Positions 39,753 to 50,090 are shown, counted from the stretch's first letter. The stretch is 64,000 nt of DNA from Rheinheimera sp. 1928-s (GCF_029269265.1 NZ_JARIXP010000005.1:403381-467380); one strand, 5' to 3'. A program made the numbers and translations. The notes: generated from the letters alone by a model not told the origin.

Positions 39753-40142
39753 TCACTTCATCAATAAAAACACAGCACCAACAATAAGCGCCGCGAAAGT
39801 TGAGATCATACCTACAAATCGTGGCACTGAAGTACCGCTGCTCAGCCATAAGCCAACTGCATGCAACACTCGACCAGCTAAAGTTAAACCAGCCACCAGA
39901 TGCAATTGCCAGACCGGACTCTGCTGTAGTTCCAGCAAGGCCACTAATATCAGCAACAATGGCACATATTCGGCAAAGTTACCGTGCATCCGCACTGTTT
40001 GTAACAGCTGGGGCTCTTTGCCTGTGCCAAGACCAACACGACACTTAAAACGTTGTCGTATCACCAGTATCGCCAAAACCACGTAGATCAAAGCCAGAAT
40101 GGCGGCATAAAAAGATGTAATAGTTAAATTCACAATAACCAA
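39753..40142 (-). CDS. MAPEG-family membrane protein
   Basis: 129 residues with four hydrophobic helices. The family signature RMHGNFAEYVPLLLIL (about 51-66) and AGRVLHAVGL match YecN-like MAPEG proteins related to membrane glutathione transferases. The substrate in bacteria is unclear. It ends 3 bp before the hydrolase start. Confidence 0.88.
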   Translation of the reverse strand: MVIVNLTITSFYAAILALIYVVLAILVIRQRFKCRVGLGTGKEPQLLQTVRMHGNFAEYVPLLLILVALLELQQSPVWQLHLVAGLTLAGRVLHAVGLWLSSGTSVPRFVGMISTFAALIVGAVFLLMK

Positions 40143-40238
40143 CCCTGAAGTTGCTGCAGAACTATAGACTGAAATAGTCTGCGGATGAAACTGAAGCTCA
40201 TTGAATTGTTAAATCCGCAGAAATTGTTCCAGGATCTA

Positions 40239-40264
40239 ATAAAAAGCCCACTCTAGGTGGGCTT
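40239..40264 (-). terminator. Terminator of adk
   Basis: On the minus strand, AAGCCCAC/GTGGGCTT with a 5-nt loop and TTTTTATTAG following, 18 bp after the adk stop. Confidence 0.85.
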
Positions 40265-40282
40265 CGATGAAACGGCTGGGGC

Positions 40283-41394
<1,112 letters not shown>

Positions 41395-42105
41395 TCAGGC
41401 TTTAAATTGCAGGTGTTGAAGCAGTTGCTGCTCGCCCTGTTGCAACACTTCAGCTTTATCGCTCACCATCACCAGAATAGCCTTATGGCTGTTAATGCTA
41501 CGTCCCTGGTATTTATCATCATGAAACTCAGCTTCAAAATCTAATGAGTTTTGTTTTGGCACCACAAAAACAGTCATCAGCCCCTGCTCTGTGTCCAGTA
41601 CCAGATGCAAAGAACGGGTACCACGGAAATTACAGAAGTTCGCATAAACCACAGCATGGCCATTTTCAGCAAGACTGGCGTCAAACTCAGCCAGCTTGGC
41701 GTTTACATCGGACAAAGACAAAGCCGTGGTCATATGCTGCATATAAGGCTCTTCATGGTACACATGAGCCAGCGAATTTTCCCCCAGGCTTTGTGAACCA
41801 TACAGAAAAAACGACCAGTTCAGCGCAAAACCCGCTAAAAACGCCACAGAAGCCGCTAACGCAATCAAATTCTGATAAAAGCGCTTTTGTTGTTGCTGCT
41901 TGTGTTTGTGCTGCTGCATCAACAAGGTATTTTCCAGCGTTTTTGGCACCGGCGGGCTTAACAGCTGCTTGATGTGCTGATCCAGCTCCAGTATATCCTG
42001 ATGAAACTGCTGACTATCCACATCCTGCTGCAACTGCTGCAGTTGTTCTGGCGTCAAATGATAGGGATCAGTCAGCAAACGACGACGAACTTCTAACTCA
42101 TCCAT
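41395..42105 (-). CDS. DUF3379 membrane protein, probable anti-sigma factor
   Basis: 236 residues: a cytoplasmic Gln-rich N-terminus (1-80), one transmembrane helix (about 82-103) and an extracytoplasmic C-terminal domain with CNFRGTRSLHLVL. The topology and the 8-bp overlap with an ECF sigma gene fit an anti-sigma role, though no ZAS zinc motif is visible. The ATG at 42105 has GGGAG 8 bp upstream; the 8-residue longer form is less likely. Confidence 0.82.
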   Translation of the reverse strand: MDELEVRRRLLTDPYHLTPEQLQQLQQDVDSQQFHQDILELDQHIKQLLSPPVPKTLENTLLMQQHKHKQQQQKRFYQNLIALAASVAFLAGFALNWSFFLYGSQSLGENSLAHVYHEEPYMQHMTTALSLSDVNAKLAEFDASLAENGHAVVYANFCNFRGTRSLHLVLDTEQGLMTVFVVPKQNSLDFEAEFHDDKYQGRSINSHKAILVMVSDKAEVLQQGEQQLLQHLQFKA

Positions 42106-42751
42106 TTTTTTGCTCCCTGACGCTTTCATGGTTTAATAAATCCCGTAACTGTTTACGGGCGCGGAATAAACGGGTGTTCACTGTATTGAGATTCAGAGAC
42201 AATAGTTGTGCTATTTCATCACCGCTGAAACCGCCGATAATTTGCAGGATCAAGGGCTCGCTGTATTCAGGCTCCAGACTCTCAATTTGTTTGAGTAGCT
42301 GCTGCTGTGAGTACAATTGTTCAGGGCTCACCTGATGTTCGTCCAGCAGTAAATCCTGCTCAACGTCCTGATACTGAAACTGCTTGCGCTCAAAACGTCG
42401 GGCATTTTCATTACGTAAAATAGTAAATAACCAGGCTTTGGCAGACGCTTCGCTTTGTAGCAAATCAATACTTTTCCAGGCTCGTAAATAAGTGTCCTGC
42501 ACCAAATCTTCAGCAATATCCGGGCTTCGACAAATCCAGCAGCTGTAGCGGTACAAATCTGCATGATACAAACGCACCAGCTGCATATAACTATGCTGGC
42601 GCTGTTCTTTTTCCGGCGTCTGTTTTTTTGTAGCCGTTTTATCAGTTGACCACCACATTAGTTTTTTTGTCCTTGTAGGCAAGAGCGCCGTCTCCGGTTT
42701 TGTTTCCGGTTGCGGCTGTTCACTATAGGACATGGAGCGAAGAAAACTCAA
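42098..42751 (-). CDS. ECF-type RNA polymerase sigma factor (TTG start)
   Basis: 217 residues. Sigma2 region about 55-125 (YHADLYRYSCWICRS, AEDLVQDTYLRAWKS, AWLFTILRNE) and sigma4 region about 150-212 with the helix-turn-helix SGDEIAQLLSLNLNTVNTRL. The N-terminal 50 residues are an unusual polar extension. TTG at 42751 overlaps the doxX stop as TTGA and has a full AAAGGAGG 7 bp upstream; the first ATG (42733) has none. Operon doxX-sigma-DUF3379. Confidence 0.87.
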   Translation of the reverse strand: MSFLRSMSYSEQPQPETKPETALLPTRTKKLMWWSTDKTATKKQTPEKEQRQHSYMQLVRLYHADLYRYSCWICRSPDIAEDLVQDTYLRAWKSIDLLQSEASAKAWLFTILRNENARRFERKQFQYQDVEQDLLLDEHQVSPEQLYSQQQLLKQIESLEPEYSEPLILQIIGGFSGDEIAQLLSLNLNTVNTRLFRARKQLRDLLNHESVREQKNG

Positions 42752-43407
42752 GACTCAACCTCCTTTGCAGTGAGCACTTTAATGACTCTGCGACTGAGCC
42801 AATAATCCAGACTTAACCAGCGCCCAGCCCCATAGACAACCAATACCAGTAACATAACAAAGTAAGTGGCGGCAAACTCAATACCGTTATTAAGCACCAC
42901 TAATTTTCCGCTGGAGACAAGCCAGTCGTAATCAGGCTGTTGCTGCAAAATTTCATTGGCTTTGGCAAGCTTCTCTGGTGCAGCCATCACAGCTTCATTG
43001 CTGAAAATAGTGCCGTCTGCCAGCCAGCTTGAGGCATCCGCTATCGCCAGCCAGCCGTTTTTTGCATGCACTGTCAGCATAGCCACCAGCATAGTCATAC
43101 TTAATCCAAACGCAGTCAGACGGGTGAATAAACCCAATAGCAGTGCTAAACCGCCGCCAAGTTCTAACAGAATCACCAAATACAATAACAGCGCAGGCGC
43201 AGGTAAACCTAAACCCCAATCCGGGTTGGCGAACCAACTTAAGGTACTGTCAAAGCTTTGTAGCTTAGTCCAGCCGGCCTGCATCATCACAGGGGTCAGA
43301 TACAGCCTCAGTAGCAATAGAGGGATAAAATCAAGCTGCTGCAGCTTAGTGACTATCTTCAGGTAAAAACTAATGCTCTGTTGGATCACAATCAGGCTCC
43401 GCATCAT
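42748..43407 (-). CDS. DoxX-family membrane protein
   Basis: 219 residues with four main hydrophobic helices. The DoxX core is RLYLTPVMMQAGWTKL and LLELGGGLALLLGLFTRLTA. A polar insertion (about 115-165, including DASSWLADGTIFSNEAV) separates the last helix. DoxX proteins associate with redox and RiPP-metallophore loci. First gene of the operon with the ECF sigma; two adjacent ATGs (43407, 43404) are possible starts. Confidence 0.87.
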   Translation of the reverse strand: MMRSLIVIQQSISFYLKIVTKLQQLDFIPLLLLRLYLTPVMMQAGWTKLQSFDSTLSWFANPDWGLGLPAPALLLYLVILLELGGGLALLLGLFTRLTAFGLSMTMLVAMLTVHAKNGWLAIADASSWLADGTIFSNEAVMAAPEKLAKANEILQQQPDYDWLVSSGKLVVLNNGIEFAATYFVMLLVLVVYGAGRWLSLDYWLSRRVIKVLTAKEVES

Positions 43408-43458
43408 GCTGTTGTGATAAAAGACAGGGGAATGGCGGCAAATCTTTCCTTTGTATAT

Positions 43459-43609
43459 AAAAAATTACCCGGAGCAATTTTTAACAACGCGAAGCGTTGG
43501 CCCGGCAGGGTGAGCGCCACGGATGGCTGCGAATAAAAAATTGTCAGGATCAATTTTTAACAATGCACAGCATTGGCCCAAAGGGTGAGCGCCACGGATG
43601 GCTGCGAAT
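43459..43609. repeat. Tandem pair of structured 75-76-bp repeats
   Basis: Unit 1 is 43459-43534 and unit 2 is 43535-43609. The last stretch of each, starting GGGTGAGCGCCACGG and ending GCGAAT, is identical over 26 bp. Each unit has an internal hairpin, CAACGC-GAA-GCGTTG in unit 1 and CAATGC-ACA-GCATTG in unit 2, so the base pair changed on both sides. The first part of each pairs with itself (AAAAATTG/CAATTTTT on the minus strand). No coding potential. Confidence 0.85.
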
Positions 43610-43640
43610 AAAAAAGCCCCTGCATGTACAGAGGCTTTTT
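43605..43640 (-). terminator. Terminator of htpG
   Basis: AAAAAGCCCCTG/CAGAGGCTTTTT with a 6-nt loop and one wobble, T run on the minus strand, 17 bp after the htpG stop. Confidence 0.85.
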
Positions 43641-43656
43641 AAACTTAGAGTAAAAC

Positions 43657-45588
43657 TTACGCTTTTTTCGATAAATCCAGCAGCAGCGCGTTTAAGCGGC
43701 TGACAAAAGTTGCAGGATTTTTCAGGCTACCGCGTTCAGCTAATAAGGCCTGATCAAACAAGACTTCAGCCCACTGCTTAAACTGCGTTTCATCCTGCAC
43801 ATCGGCAATATGTTTCACCAACGCATGATCCGGGTTCAGTTCAAAAATAGGTTTCACGTCCGGCACTTTCTGACCGACAGATTCCATCAGCTTCATCATC
43901 TGCGTGCTCATATCAAACTCGTCAGTGACAATACAAGATGGGCTGTCGGTTAAACGATGACTGGTTTTTACGGCTTTAACCTGATCACCTAAAGCTGTTT
44001 TAAAACGTTCAGTCACAGCAGCAAATTGCTTCTCTGTTTCTTCCTGAGCTTTTTTGGTTTCTTCGTCATCCAGCTTGCTGATATCCAGACCACCTTTGGC
44101 GATAGAACGCAGCTTCTTGCCTTCAAAGTCAGTCAGGTGCTGCATTAACCATTCGTCAACACGGTCAGATAACAACAGCACTTCAATGCCTTTTTTACGC
44201 AACACTTCTAAATGTGGGCTGTGTTTAGCGGCTTCATAGCTGTCAGCAACGATAAAATAAATTTCGTCCTGACCTTCTTTCATCCGGCTGACATAAGCTT
44301 CTAAGCTAACATTTTGATCGGCATTGTCGTTATGAGTAGAGGCAAAACGCAGCAGCTTAGCTATGCTTTCTTTATTGCCCATATCTTCAGCCGGGCCTTC
44401 TTTCATCACCTGACCAAACTCGTTCCAGAAGGTCTGGTATTCAGTTTGATCTTCAGCTTTGGCCATTTTCTCCAGCATTTTTAATACGCGTGAAGTACAG
44501 CCTTTACGTAAACTTTGTGTCACCTTGGTATCCTGCAGAATTTCGCGGGACACGTTCAGTGGTAAATCGCTGGAATCCAACACACCTTTGATAAAACGCA
44601 GGTAACTTGGCATAAACTGTTCAGCGTCATCCATAATAAACACACGCTGCACGTACAATTTTAAGCCATGACGGGCTTCACGGTTCCACATATCAAAAGG
44701 TGCTTTTTTCGGCACAAACAATAAACTGGTGTAGTTGGTATTGCCTTCTACTTTGTTGTGAGTCCAGCTTAATGGCTCAGTCCAGTCGTGCGAAATATGC
44801 TTGTAGAATTCCTGATATTCGTTTTCTGTGACTTCAGATTTATCACGCATCCAAAGCGCTGTGGCTTTGTTGACCGCTTTCCAGAACCCTTCAGTAGCAG
44901 GGATTTTTTCGCCCTCTTCACCATCTTGCTCTGGCGTGCCTTCCTGGTACATTTCGACCGGAATACTGATATGGTCAGAGTACTTAGTGACAATAGACTC
45001 GACTTTCCACTGATTTAAAAATTCAGTTTCTTCGTCACGTAAATGCAGAATGATTTCTGTACCGCGGCTTGCTTTAACGATAGGTGTAATAGTGTATTCA
45101 CCCTCGCCTGTCGATTCCCACTCAACAGCAGAATCAGCTGGTGCACCGGCTTTACGGGTTTTGACAGTCACTTTGTCGGCCACAATAAAAGCAGAGTAGA
45201 AACCTACACCAAACTGGCCAATCAGCTGAGAGTCTTTGCTTTGATCGCCAGAGAGCTGACCAAAAAACTCTTTAGTGCCAGATTTCGCGATAGTGCCTAA
45301 ATGGCTAATCACTTCATCCTGCGTCATACCAATACCGTTGTCGCTGATGGTAATGGTTTTTGCGGCTTCATCCAGACTGATACGAACTCTTAATTCGCCA
45401 TCATTGTCATACAGGCTACTGTCTGACAAAGCTAAAAAGCGTAGTTTATCCGCCGCGTCTGAGGCGTTGGATACCAGCTCGCGCAGGAAAATTTCTTTAT
45501 TGGAATACAGCGAATGGATCATCAGCTGCAGAAGTTGTTTGACCTCGGCCTGAAAGCCGTGCTTTTGTTTTTGTACTGTTTCAGTCAT
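43657..45588 (-). CDS. htpG: Chaperone HtpG (Hsp90)
   Basis: 643 residues (E. coli 624). GHKL ATPase domain with [31 protein letters not shown] and [11 protein letters not shown]; middle domain with NVSREILQ; C-terminal dimerisation domain to the end. Cytosolic ATP-dependent chaperone. The ATG is preceded by AAGGAG. A sigma32-type promoter lies about 90 bp upstream. Confidence 0.98.
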   Translation of the reverse strand: MTETVQKQKHGFQAEVKQLLQLMIHSLYSNKEIFLRELVSNASDAADKLRFLALSDSSLYDNDGELRVRISLDEAAKTITISDNGIGMTQDEVISHLGTIAKSGTKEFFGQLSGDQSKDSQLIGQFGVGFYSAFIVADKVTVKTRKAGAPADSAVEWESTGEGEYTITPIVKASRGTEIILHLRDEETEFLNQWKVESIVTKYSDHISIPVEMYQEGTPEQDGEEGEKIPATEGFWKAVNKATALWMRDKSEVTENEYQEFYKHISHDWTEPLSWTHNKVEGNTNYTSLLFVPKKAPFDMWNREARHGLKLYVQRVFIMDDAEQFMPSYLRFIKGVLDSSDLPLNVSREILQDTKVTQSLRKGCTSRVLKMLEKMAKAEDQTEYQTFWNEFGQVMKEGPAEDMGNKESIAKLLRFASTHNDNADQNVSLEAYVSRMKEGQDEIYFIVADSYEAAKHSPHLEVLRKKGIEVLLLSDRVDEWLMQHLTDFEGKKLRSIAKGGLDISKLDDEETKKAQEETEKQFAAVTERFKTALGDQVKAVKTSHRLTDSPSCIVTDEFDMSTQMMKLMESVGQKVPDVKPIFELNPDHALVKHIADVQDETQFKQWAEVLFDQALLAERGSLKNPATFVSRLNALLLDLSKKA

Positions 45589-45626
45589 ATACAGCTCCTT
45601 ATCTTTCGTGGAATGACTTTAAATGC

Positions 45627-45657
45627 AAAGGCGCCTATGCAAGGGCGTAGCGCCTTT
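45627..45657 (-). promoter_or_regulatory. Hairpin in the htpG leader
   Basis: AAAGGCGC/GCGCCTTT with a 15-nt loop lies in the 5' untranslated leader between the htpG promoter and its SD. Confidence 0.5.
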
Positions 45658-45675
45658 CGAATTGTGCTGGCAAGG

Positions 45676-45708
45676 ATATGGGTTTAATACCCACAAATAT
45701 CAAGGGGG
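45676..45708 (-). promoter_or_regulatory. Sigma32-like promoter of htpG
   Basis: On the minus strand, CCCCCTTGAT, then 15 bp, then ACCCATAT, close to the heat-shock sigma consensus CTTGAA-N13-15-CCCCATnT. The spacer holds a small GGGT/ACCC repeat. Confidence 0.68.
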
Positions 45709-45780
45709 CAATAGCGGCAAAACAAAGAACAAAAATGGAGGATCAGGCAATTGGGTAAAGAATAAGCAGAGAGCACAAAA

Positions 45781-45982
45781 CTGCAGCGTCAAGGACGAAG
45801 GTCCTGAGCAAAGGCATTGGAGCTAGAGCGCGGCGGCTAGCAAGCGAGACCCCAGGAGCATAGCAGTCCTATGTGCACTTGGATTGAAGCGAGAACGCGC
45901 AGGCCGTGCCAAGCATGATATTTTCAAAATTACTGGGGCGAGAAGCGAAGCCAACAAAGCTGCAGCTTCAAGGACGCAGGTC
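45781..45982. repeat. Intergenic mosaic bounded by 23-bp direct repeats
   Basis: The repeat starting CTGCAG, with CAAGGACG in the middle and GGTC at the end, occurs at 45781-45803 and 45960-45982 with two mismatches; the second copy includes the first two bases of the recR stop. Between them are reiterated GCGAG/GAAGCGA words and a small CATAG/CTATG hairpin. It has no coding potential and looks like degenerate intergenic repeat units. Confidence 0.6.
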
Positions 45983-46583
45983 AGATGGGTTTGCGGCCAC
46001 TAAAGGCGTGTGACAAGGTAGTCCCGTCCACATACTCTAAATCCCCCCCCACAGGCACACCGTGAGCGATACGGGATACATTGACCTGATACTTTTTACA
46101 CTGCTCGGCAATGTAATAGGCTGTGGCATCGCCTTCCACTGTTGGGTTAGTGGCCAAGATCACTTCCTGCACTGAACTTGTACCCAACTGCTTTTGCAGT
46201 AAATCCAGACCCAATTCAGAGGGACCTATGCCATCAAGTGGCGACAACTGGCCCTGCAAGACAAAATAACGGCCTTTAAACTGACCTGTTTGCTCTATCG
46301 CAAACTGATCAGACGACGAGGCGACAATACAAAGGCTTTGACTGTCGCTACGCCTCGGGTCTGAGCAAATCGCACATAAATCAGTTTCGCAAAAAGTACG
46401 GCACTGCTGGCAATGCCCTACTTTCTCCATCGCCACAGCCAAAGCCTTCGACAACTGCACAGCCCCAGAGCGGTTGCGTTCCAGCAACTGGAGGGCAATA
46501 CGTTGTGCCGACTTCGGACCTACGCCTGGCAATATACGTAAGGCGTCGATCAGTTGCTGCAACAATGGGCTAAATTTGCTCAT
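45981..46583 (-). CDS. recR: Recombination protein RecR
   Basis: RecFOR pathway mediator that loads RecA at gaps. It has 200 residues (E. coli 201). N-terminal helix-hairpin-helix with [13 protein letters not shown]; a zinc finger of Cys58, Cys61, Cys70 and Cys73; a Toprim domain about 80-175 with [15 protein letters not shown] and [14 protein letters not shown]. It follows ybaB by 18 bp. Confidence 0.97.
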   Translation of the reverse strand: MSKFSPLLQQLIDALRILPGVGPKSAQRIALQLLERNRSGAVQLSKALAVAMEKVGHCQQCRTFCETDLCAICSDPRRSDSQSLCIVASSSDQFAIEQTGQFKGRYFVLQGQLSPLDGIGPSELGLDLLQKQLGTSSVQEVILATNPTVEGDATAYYIAEQCKKYQVNVSRIAHGVPVGGDLEYVDGTTLSHAFSGRKPI

Positions 46584-46601
46584 AGTGGATCAGATAACCA
46601 C

Positions 46602-46937
46602 TTAGAACGGCATCTTAAAACCAGGAGGTAATTGCATACCACCTGTTACAGCAGCCATTTTAGCTTTGTTATTTTCTTCAACACGGCGAACCGCATCGTT
46701 AATAGCTGCAGCGACTAAGTCTTCAACCATTTCTTTGTCATCCTGCATCAGACTGTCGTCGATGCTGACACGGCGTACATTGTGGTTGCCTGTCATGGTG
46801 ACTTTCACCAAACCTGCACCCGACTCGCCTGTGACTTCCAGATTAGCCAATTCCTGCTGGGCCTTTTGCATTTTATCCTGCATGGCTTGCGCCTGCTTCA
46901 TGATATTGCCTAAACCGCCACCACCACCTTTGAACAT
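46602..46937 (-). CDS. ybaB: YbaB/EbfC nucleoid-associated protein
   Basis: 111 residues (E. coli 109). Start [17 protein letters not shown]; helical N-terminus, then [17 protein letters not shown] and IDDSLM typical of the family, which forms DNA-binding dimers. The ATG at 46937 restores the family N-terminus; the longer reading adds 21 unrelated residues. Between dnaX and recR, as in most bacteria. Confidence 0.96.
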   Translation of the reverse strand: MFKGGGGGLGNIMKQAQAMQDKMQKAQQELANLEVTGESGAGLVKVTMTGNHNVRRVSIDDSLMQDDKEMVEDLVAAAINDAVRRVEENNKAKMAAVTGGMQLPPGFKMPF

Positions 46938-47013
46938 AACTGTACTCTCTTTAAAAATGACTCGATTAAACTGGCGACAAGATAATGACTTGAGCCCCAA
47001 AATACAAGACGAA

Positions 47014-49203
47014 TTAGTTGACGATAATACTGTCAGCGACTATTTCCGCCCCAAACTCTTTCTGCAGTTGCACCACCCATGGATCCTGCTGCAACAACTG
47101 CTCTACATAAACCAGACGTTCCTGCTCAATACGCTGCTGAATAGCCACAGGACAAGTCTCAACCCAAGGTTGATACTGAATGTCTAGCTGCACCGCTTTA
47201 TTAAAAGCATGACTCAGCTCTTTGACAATTTCAGCACGGAATTTTTCTTTATCCAGATGCTGCTGACTTTGACAGACCAGCAACTGCACCGTATCACCTG
47301 CCCAACTGATGCAGCTGTGTAGCAGATACAAACGCAATAACCCGCCTAAATTCAGACTATCGACTAAAGCTGCCCACTCATCGACCTGAGCGGCAAGGCG
47401 CACTGAAAAATTCTCGGCCGTGATCACGCCATCAAAGCGGTACTGTGCTTTCGCTTCCGGCGCAGCAATTGGCTGCGGTTCTGCAACGGGTTCAGATTGA
47501 TGTTGCTGCTGAAATTCCTGCCAGGCCCAGTCGGCCGCAAAATCGGCATCTTCAGTCGGCACATCTGACGGATCAGATTCATCCGGATAAGCAGACATTG
47601 TAGCCTCAGGCTGTTCTGACACAGCAGCAGGAACAACCGGACTATGCTGAATAACAGCTGGAGCTGTCGGTGCCTGAGACGGCTGATTCACTTGGGCTTG
47701 CTGTTGTAATACAGGCTGATGAACTGCAACTGGAGCAGCTTGTGCTCTTTGTATAGCAGCGGGTTCTGCAGCCTTGGCTACAGCAGCAACTGGTTCAGAC
47801 TTTTTTTCGGTCTGAGTCTCCACAGCCCTATCCGCACTAACAGGGTCCGCTTTTATACCACGACGCGCCAGAATAGAGGCGGCTATACCAGCGGGAGCTG
47901 ATGATTGTGTAACTGCCTCCACAGCTTCTGCCGGAGCATGCTGCTCTGGGAGTATTTCAACCACAACTTCAGGCTCTGATGGCAAAGACTCTGCCATATG
48001 AAGCGCAGGTTCTGACTCTTTAGCCGGACCTGCGGTTTCAGGTAAATTAAATTTCGCTTTTAGTTCAGCCGCGTGCGATACAGGAAGCGACGCGCGCATC
48101 GCTGGAGAAGTATCAGCAGCTCCAGGCACAAAAGCCACAGCTCTTAGTAACGCCATTTCCAGACCAATACGTGGCTCTGGTGCAAAGGCCAATTCTTTTT
48201 TGCCAGAGATCAGTAACTGATAAAACAGCTGTAACTGCTCAGGGCTTTGCTGCTCTGCCAGTTGCTGCACAAAAGCGCTGTGGTCTGTGACCAAATCAGC
48301 AGCCTGCCAGTTAAACTGACTTAAGGCCGCTAAATGCAGTAAGGCCAGCATATCATCCAGTACATGGGCAAAATGGCTATGCTGCTGCACCAATTGATCC
48401 AGATGCTGTTTCAGCGCAGCTAAATCCCGGTTAATGACAGCAGCTAGTAACAGCTCAGCCCACTGCTGCTCCAGATAACCCAACATATCGCGCACTAAAG
48501 GCACAGTGATGTTGGAATTACTCTGGGCAATGGCTTGGTCAGTCAGGCTTAATGAATCGCGTAAACTGCCTTTAGCGGCACGGGCTAATAAAGCCAGCGC
48601 ATCTTCAGCAGCCGGAATGCCTTCCTGCGCCAATACATAAGATAAGTGCTGCTTAATTTGTTCCGGGCTTAACGCCTTTAAGCTGAACTGCAAACAACGG
48701 GATAGCACAGTGACTGGCAGTTTTTGTGGGTCAGTCGTCGCCAGCAAAAACTTCACATGTGGCGGCGGTTCTTCCAGAGTTTTCAAAAGTGCATTAAAGC
48801 TGTGGCGTGACAGCATATGCACTTCGTCTATTAAGTAGACTTTATAACGGCCGCGGCTTGGCGCGTATTGCACGTTATCGAGTAAATCGCGGGTATCTTC
48901 TACTTTAGTGCGGGAGGCAGCGTCAATTTCTAATAGATCAACAAAAAAGCCCTGATCAATTTCAACACAAGCGCTGCAGACACCACAAGGCGTAGAGGTA
49001 ACACCAGTTTCGCAGTTTAAACTTTTGGCAAAAATACGGGCTATGGTGGTTTTACCGACACCACGGGTGCCGGTAAACAAATAGGCATGATGTAATCTGT
49101 TGTGATTCAGCGCATTGGTCAGCGCTGTTTTCACATGATCCTGGCCGACCAGTTGACCAAAATGTTGTGGTCGCCATTTTCTTGCCAGCACTTGATAACT
49201 CAT
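47014..49203 (-). CDS. dnaX: DNA polymerase III subunit tau (and gamma by frameshift)
   Basis: Clamp-loader ATPase; tau also ties the polymerase core and helicase. It has 729 residues (E. coli tau 643). Walker A GTRGVGKT (45-52), zinc module Cys64/73/76/79, DEVHML, sensor [17 protein letters not shown]. The middle (about 380-590) is a long Pro/Ala/Glu linker; the tau-specific C-terminal domain follows. A -1 frameshift cassette at codons 466-468 would give a gamma of about 469 residues. A duplicated start region lies just upstream. Confidence 0.97.
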   Translation of the reverse strand: MSYQVLARKWRPQHFGQLVGQDHVKTALTNALNHNRLHHAYLFTGTRGVGKTTIARIFAKSLNCETGVTSTPCGVCSACVEIDQGFFVDLLEIDAASRTKVEDTRDLLDNVQYAPSRGRYKVYLIDEVHMLSRHSFNALLKTLEEPPPHVKFLLATTDPQKLPVTVLSRCLQFSLKALSPEQIKQHLSYVLAQEGIPAAEDALALLARAAKGSLRDSLSLTDQAIAQSNSNITVPLVRDMLGYLEQQWAELLLAAVINRDLAALKQHLDQLVQQHSHFAHVLDDMLALLHLAALSQFNWQAADLVTDHSAFVQQLAEQQSPEQLQLFYQLLISGKKELAFAPEPRIGLEMALLRAVAFVPGAADTSPAMRASLPVSHAAELKAKFNLPETAGPAKESEPALHMAESLPSEPEVVVEILPEQHAPAEAVEAVTQSSAPAGIAASILARRGIKADPVSADRAVETQTEKKSEPVAAVAKAAEPAAIQRAQAAPVAVHQPVLQQQAQVNQPSQAPTAPAVIQHSPVVPAAVSEQPEATMSAYPDESDPSDVPTEDADFAADWAWQEFQQQHQSEPVAEPQPIAAPEAKAQYRFDGVITAENFSVRLAAQVDEWAALVDSLNLGGLLRLYLLHSCISWAGDTVQLLVCQSQQHLDKEKFRAEIVKELSHAFNKAVQLDIQYQPWVETCPVAIQQRIEQERLVYVEQLLQQDPWVVQLQKEFGAEIVADSIIVN
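47766..47821 (-). promoter_or_regulatory. dnaX: Programmed -1 frameshift site in dnaX
   Basis: On the minus strand: SD-like GGAG (47821-47818), 11 nt, the slippery heptamer A-AAA-AAG in frame (47806-47800), and a -1-frame TGA two codons later (47797-47795). A hairpin follows 16 nt downstream (CTGTAGCC-AA-GGCTGCAG). This is the same heptamer and layout as E. coli dnaX, which makes gamma. Predicted gamma ends ...E-K-K-V. Confidence 0.8.
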
Positions 49204-49255
49204 GCCACCTGTGCCCACCTGTATCTTGCCATTACTTGATAACTCATGCCACCTG
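49181..49255 (-). repeat. Tandem duplication of the dnaX initiation region
   Basis: A 31-bp block (49181-49211) covering the dnaX SD, ATG and first codons is repeated at 49225-49255 with two mismatches, a 44-bp period. Confidence 0.9.
49200..49247 (-). CDS. 15-codon upstream ORF / leader peptide of dnaX
   Basis: The upstream copy of the duplicated start gives an ORF coding [15 protein letters not shown]. Its first five residues are those of DnaX itself. Its TGA overlaps the dnaX ATG as ATGA, so it is placed for translational coupling. It has the same AGGTGG-type sequence before its ATG as dnaX. Whether it is translated is unknown; it could equally be a neutral duplication. Confidence 0.5.
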   Translation of the reverse strand: MSYQVMARYRWAQVA

Positions 49256-49268
49256 CCTGTTGTTAGAA

Positions 49269-49820
49269 TTAATCGCCTGCAAATTCAACCAGACTATAAA
49301 GGTTCAACCCAAGCTTTTCTAAACGGGCTTGTCCGCCTAAATCCGGCAGATTCACCACAAAAGCAGCGTCTGTGGCTTTACCACCTAAACGCTCGACTAA
49401 ACTGGTTGTTGCAGCAATAGTACCACCTGTAGCCAATAAGTCATCCACTAACAGCACCTTATCTCCGGCAACTATAGCGTCTTTATGAATTTCCAGCGTG
49501 TCTTCGCCATATTCCAGTTGATAAGACTGGGCAATACGTTCACGTGGTAATTTACCCGGTTTACGCACTGGTACAAAAGGTAATCCCATCGCATAGGCCA
49601 AAGGTGCACCAAAAATAAAACCACGGGATTCAGTACCGACAATCTTGGTAAAACCTTTGCCCTGATACTGCTGCTTAAACGCATCAATCACCTTAGCAAA
49701 AGCGTCGGCGTCCAACATCAGACTGGTGACGTCACGAAATAAAATACCTGGCTTTGGATAGTCAGGCACAGCTTTGATCACCTGACTTAATAAAGCGGAA
49801 AGAGATTGTGCATTCATCAT
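49269..49820 (-). CDS. apt: Adenine phosphoribosyltransferase
   Basis: Purine salvage of adenine with PRPP. It has 183 residues, like E. coli Apt. [39 protein letters not shown], and PRPP loop [13 protein letters not shown]. Two adjacent ATGs (49820, 49817) share an AGGA 5 or 8 bp upstream; the longer reading is an unrelated extension. First gene of the leftward apt-dnaX-ybaB-recR run. Confidence 0.96.
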   Translation of the reverse strand: MMNAQSLSALLSQVIKAVPDYPKPGILFRDVTSLMLDADAFAKVIDAFKQQYQGKGFTKIVGTESRGFIFGAPLAYAMGLPFVPVRKPGKLPRERIAQSYQLEYGEDTLEIHKDAIVAGDKVLLVDDLLATGGTIAATTSLVERLGGKATDAAFVVNLPDLGGQARLEKLGLNLYSLVEFAGD

Positions 49821-49884
49821 CACTATCCTGATTAAAAAATTCAACAACTGCATACCGCCAAATTGGCGTCGATATGCCACAGAT

Positions 49885-49907
49885 AAAAAAACCGCCTTGT
49901 GGGCGGT
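49885..49907 (-). terminator. Terminator of the small membrane ORF
   Basis: ACCGCC/GGCGGT with a 5-nt loop and a T run on the minus strand, about 20 bp after the stop at 49927. Confidence 0.85.
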
Positions 49908-49926
49908 CTTTTTCGCTCGCAAAAAT

Positions 49927-50046
49927 TTAAGCGATGATCCGCAACCAACTGACTATGGGTGCCAGACACAATAAGACCACAAATGCGATAATCAATAACG
50001 CTAACTGGCCAATGCCAAAAGACTCTTTAAAATTCTCGTCTGCCAT
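49927..50046 (-). CDS. 39-residue small membrane protein
   Basis: Reads [15 protein letters not shown], then a single hydrophobic helix (about 15-34: [17 protein letters not shown]), ending SWLRIIA. Acidic N-terminus and basic C-terminal flank suggest N-in or N-out topology that cannot be fixed by eye. It is followed at once by a good terminator, which supports its being a real gene. It is too short for ordinary gene-calling; function unknown. Confidence 0.65.
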   Translation of the reverse strand: MADENFKESFGIGQLALLIIAFVVLLCLAPIVSWLRIIA

Positions 50047-50090
50047 GATGTGAGCTCATTCACTAAAAAGGTTGAACATGGTAATGAATT

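Noticed and set aside
43459..43609. CRISPR-like array
   Set aside because: Only two units, directly joined, with no spacers and no cas genes.
45623..45826. 67-codon frame upstream of htpG
   Set aside because: It overlaps the htpG promoter and leader, is Lys/Gly/Asn-rich without a domain, and is made of the intergenic repeat words.
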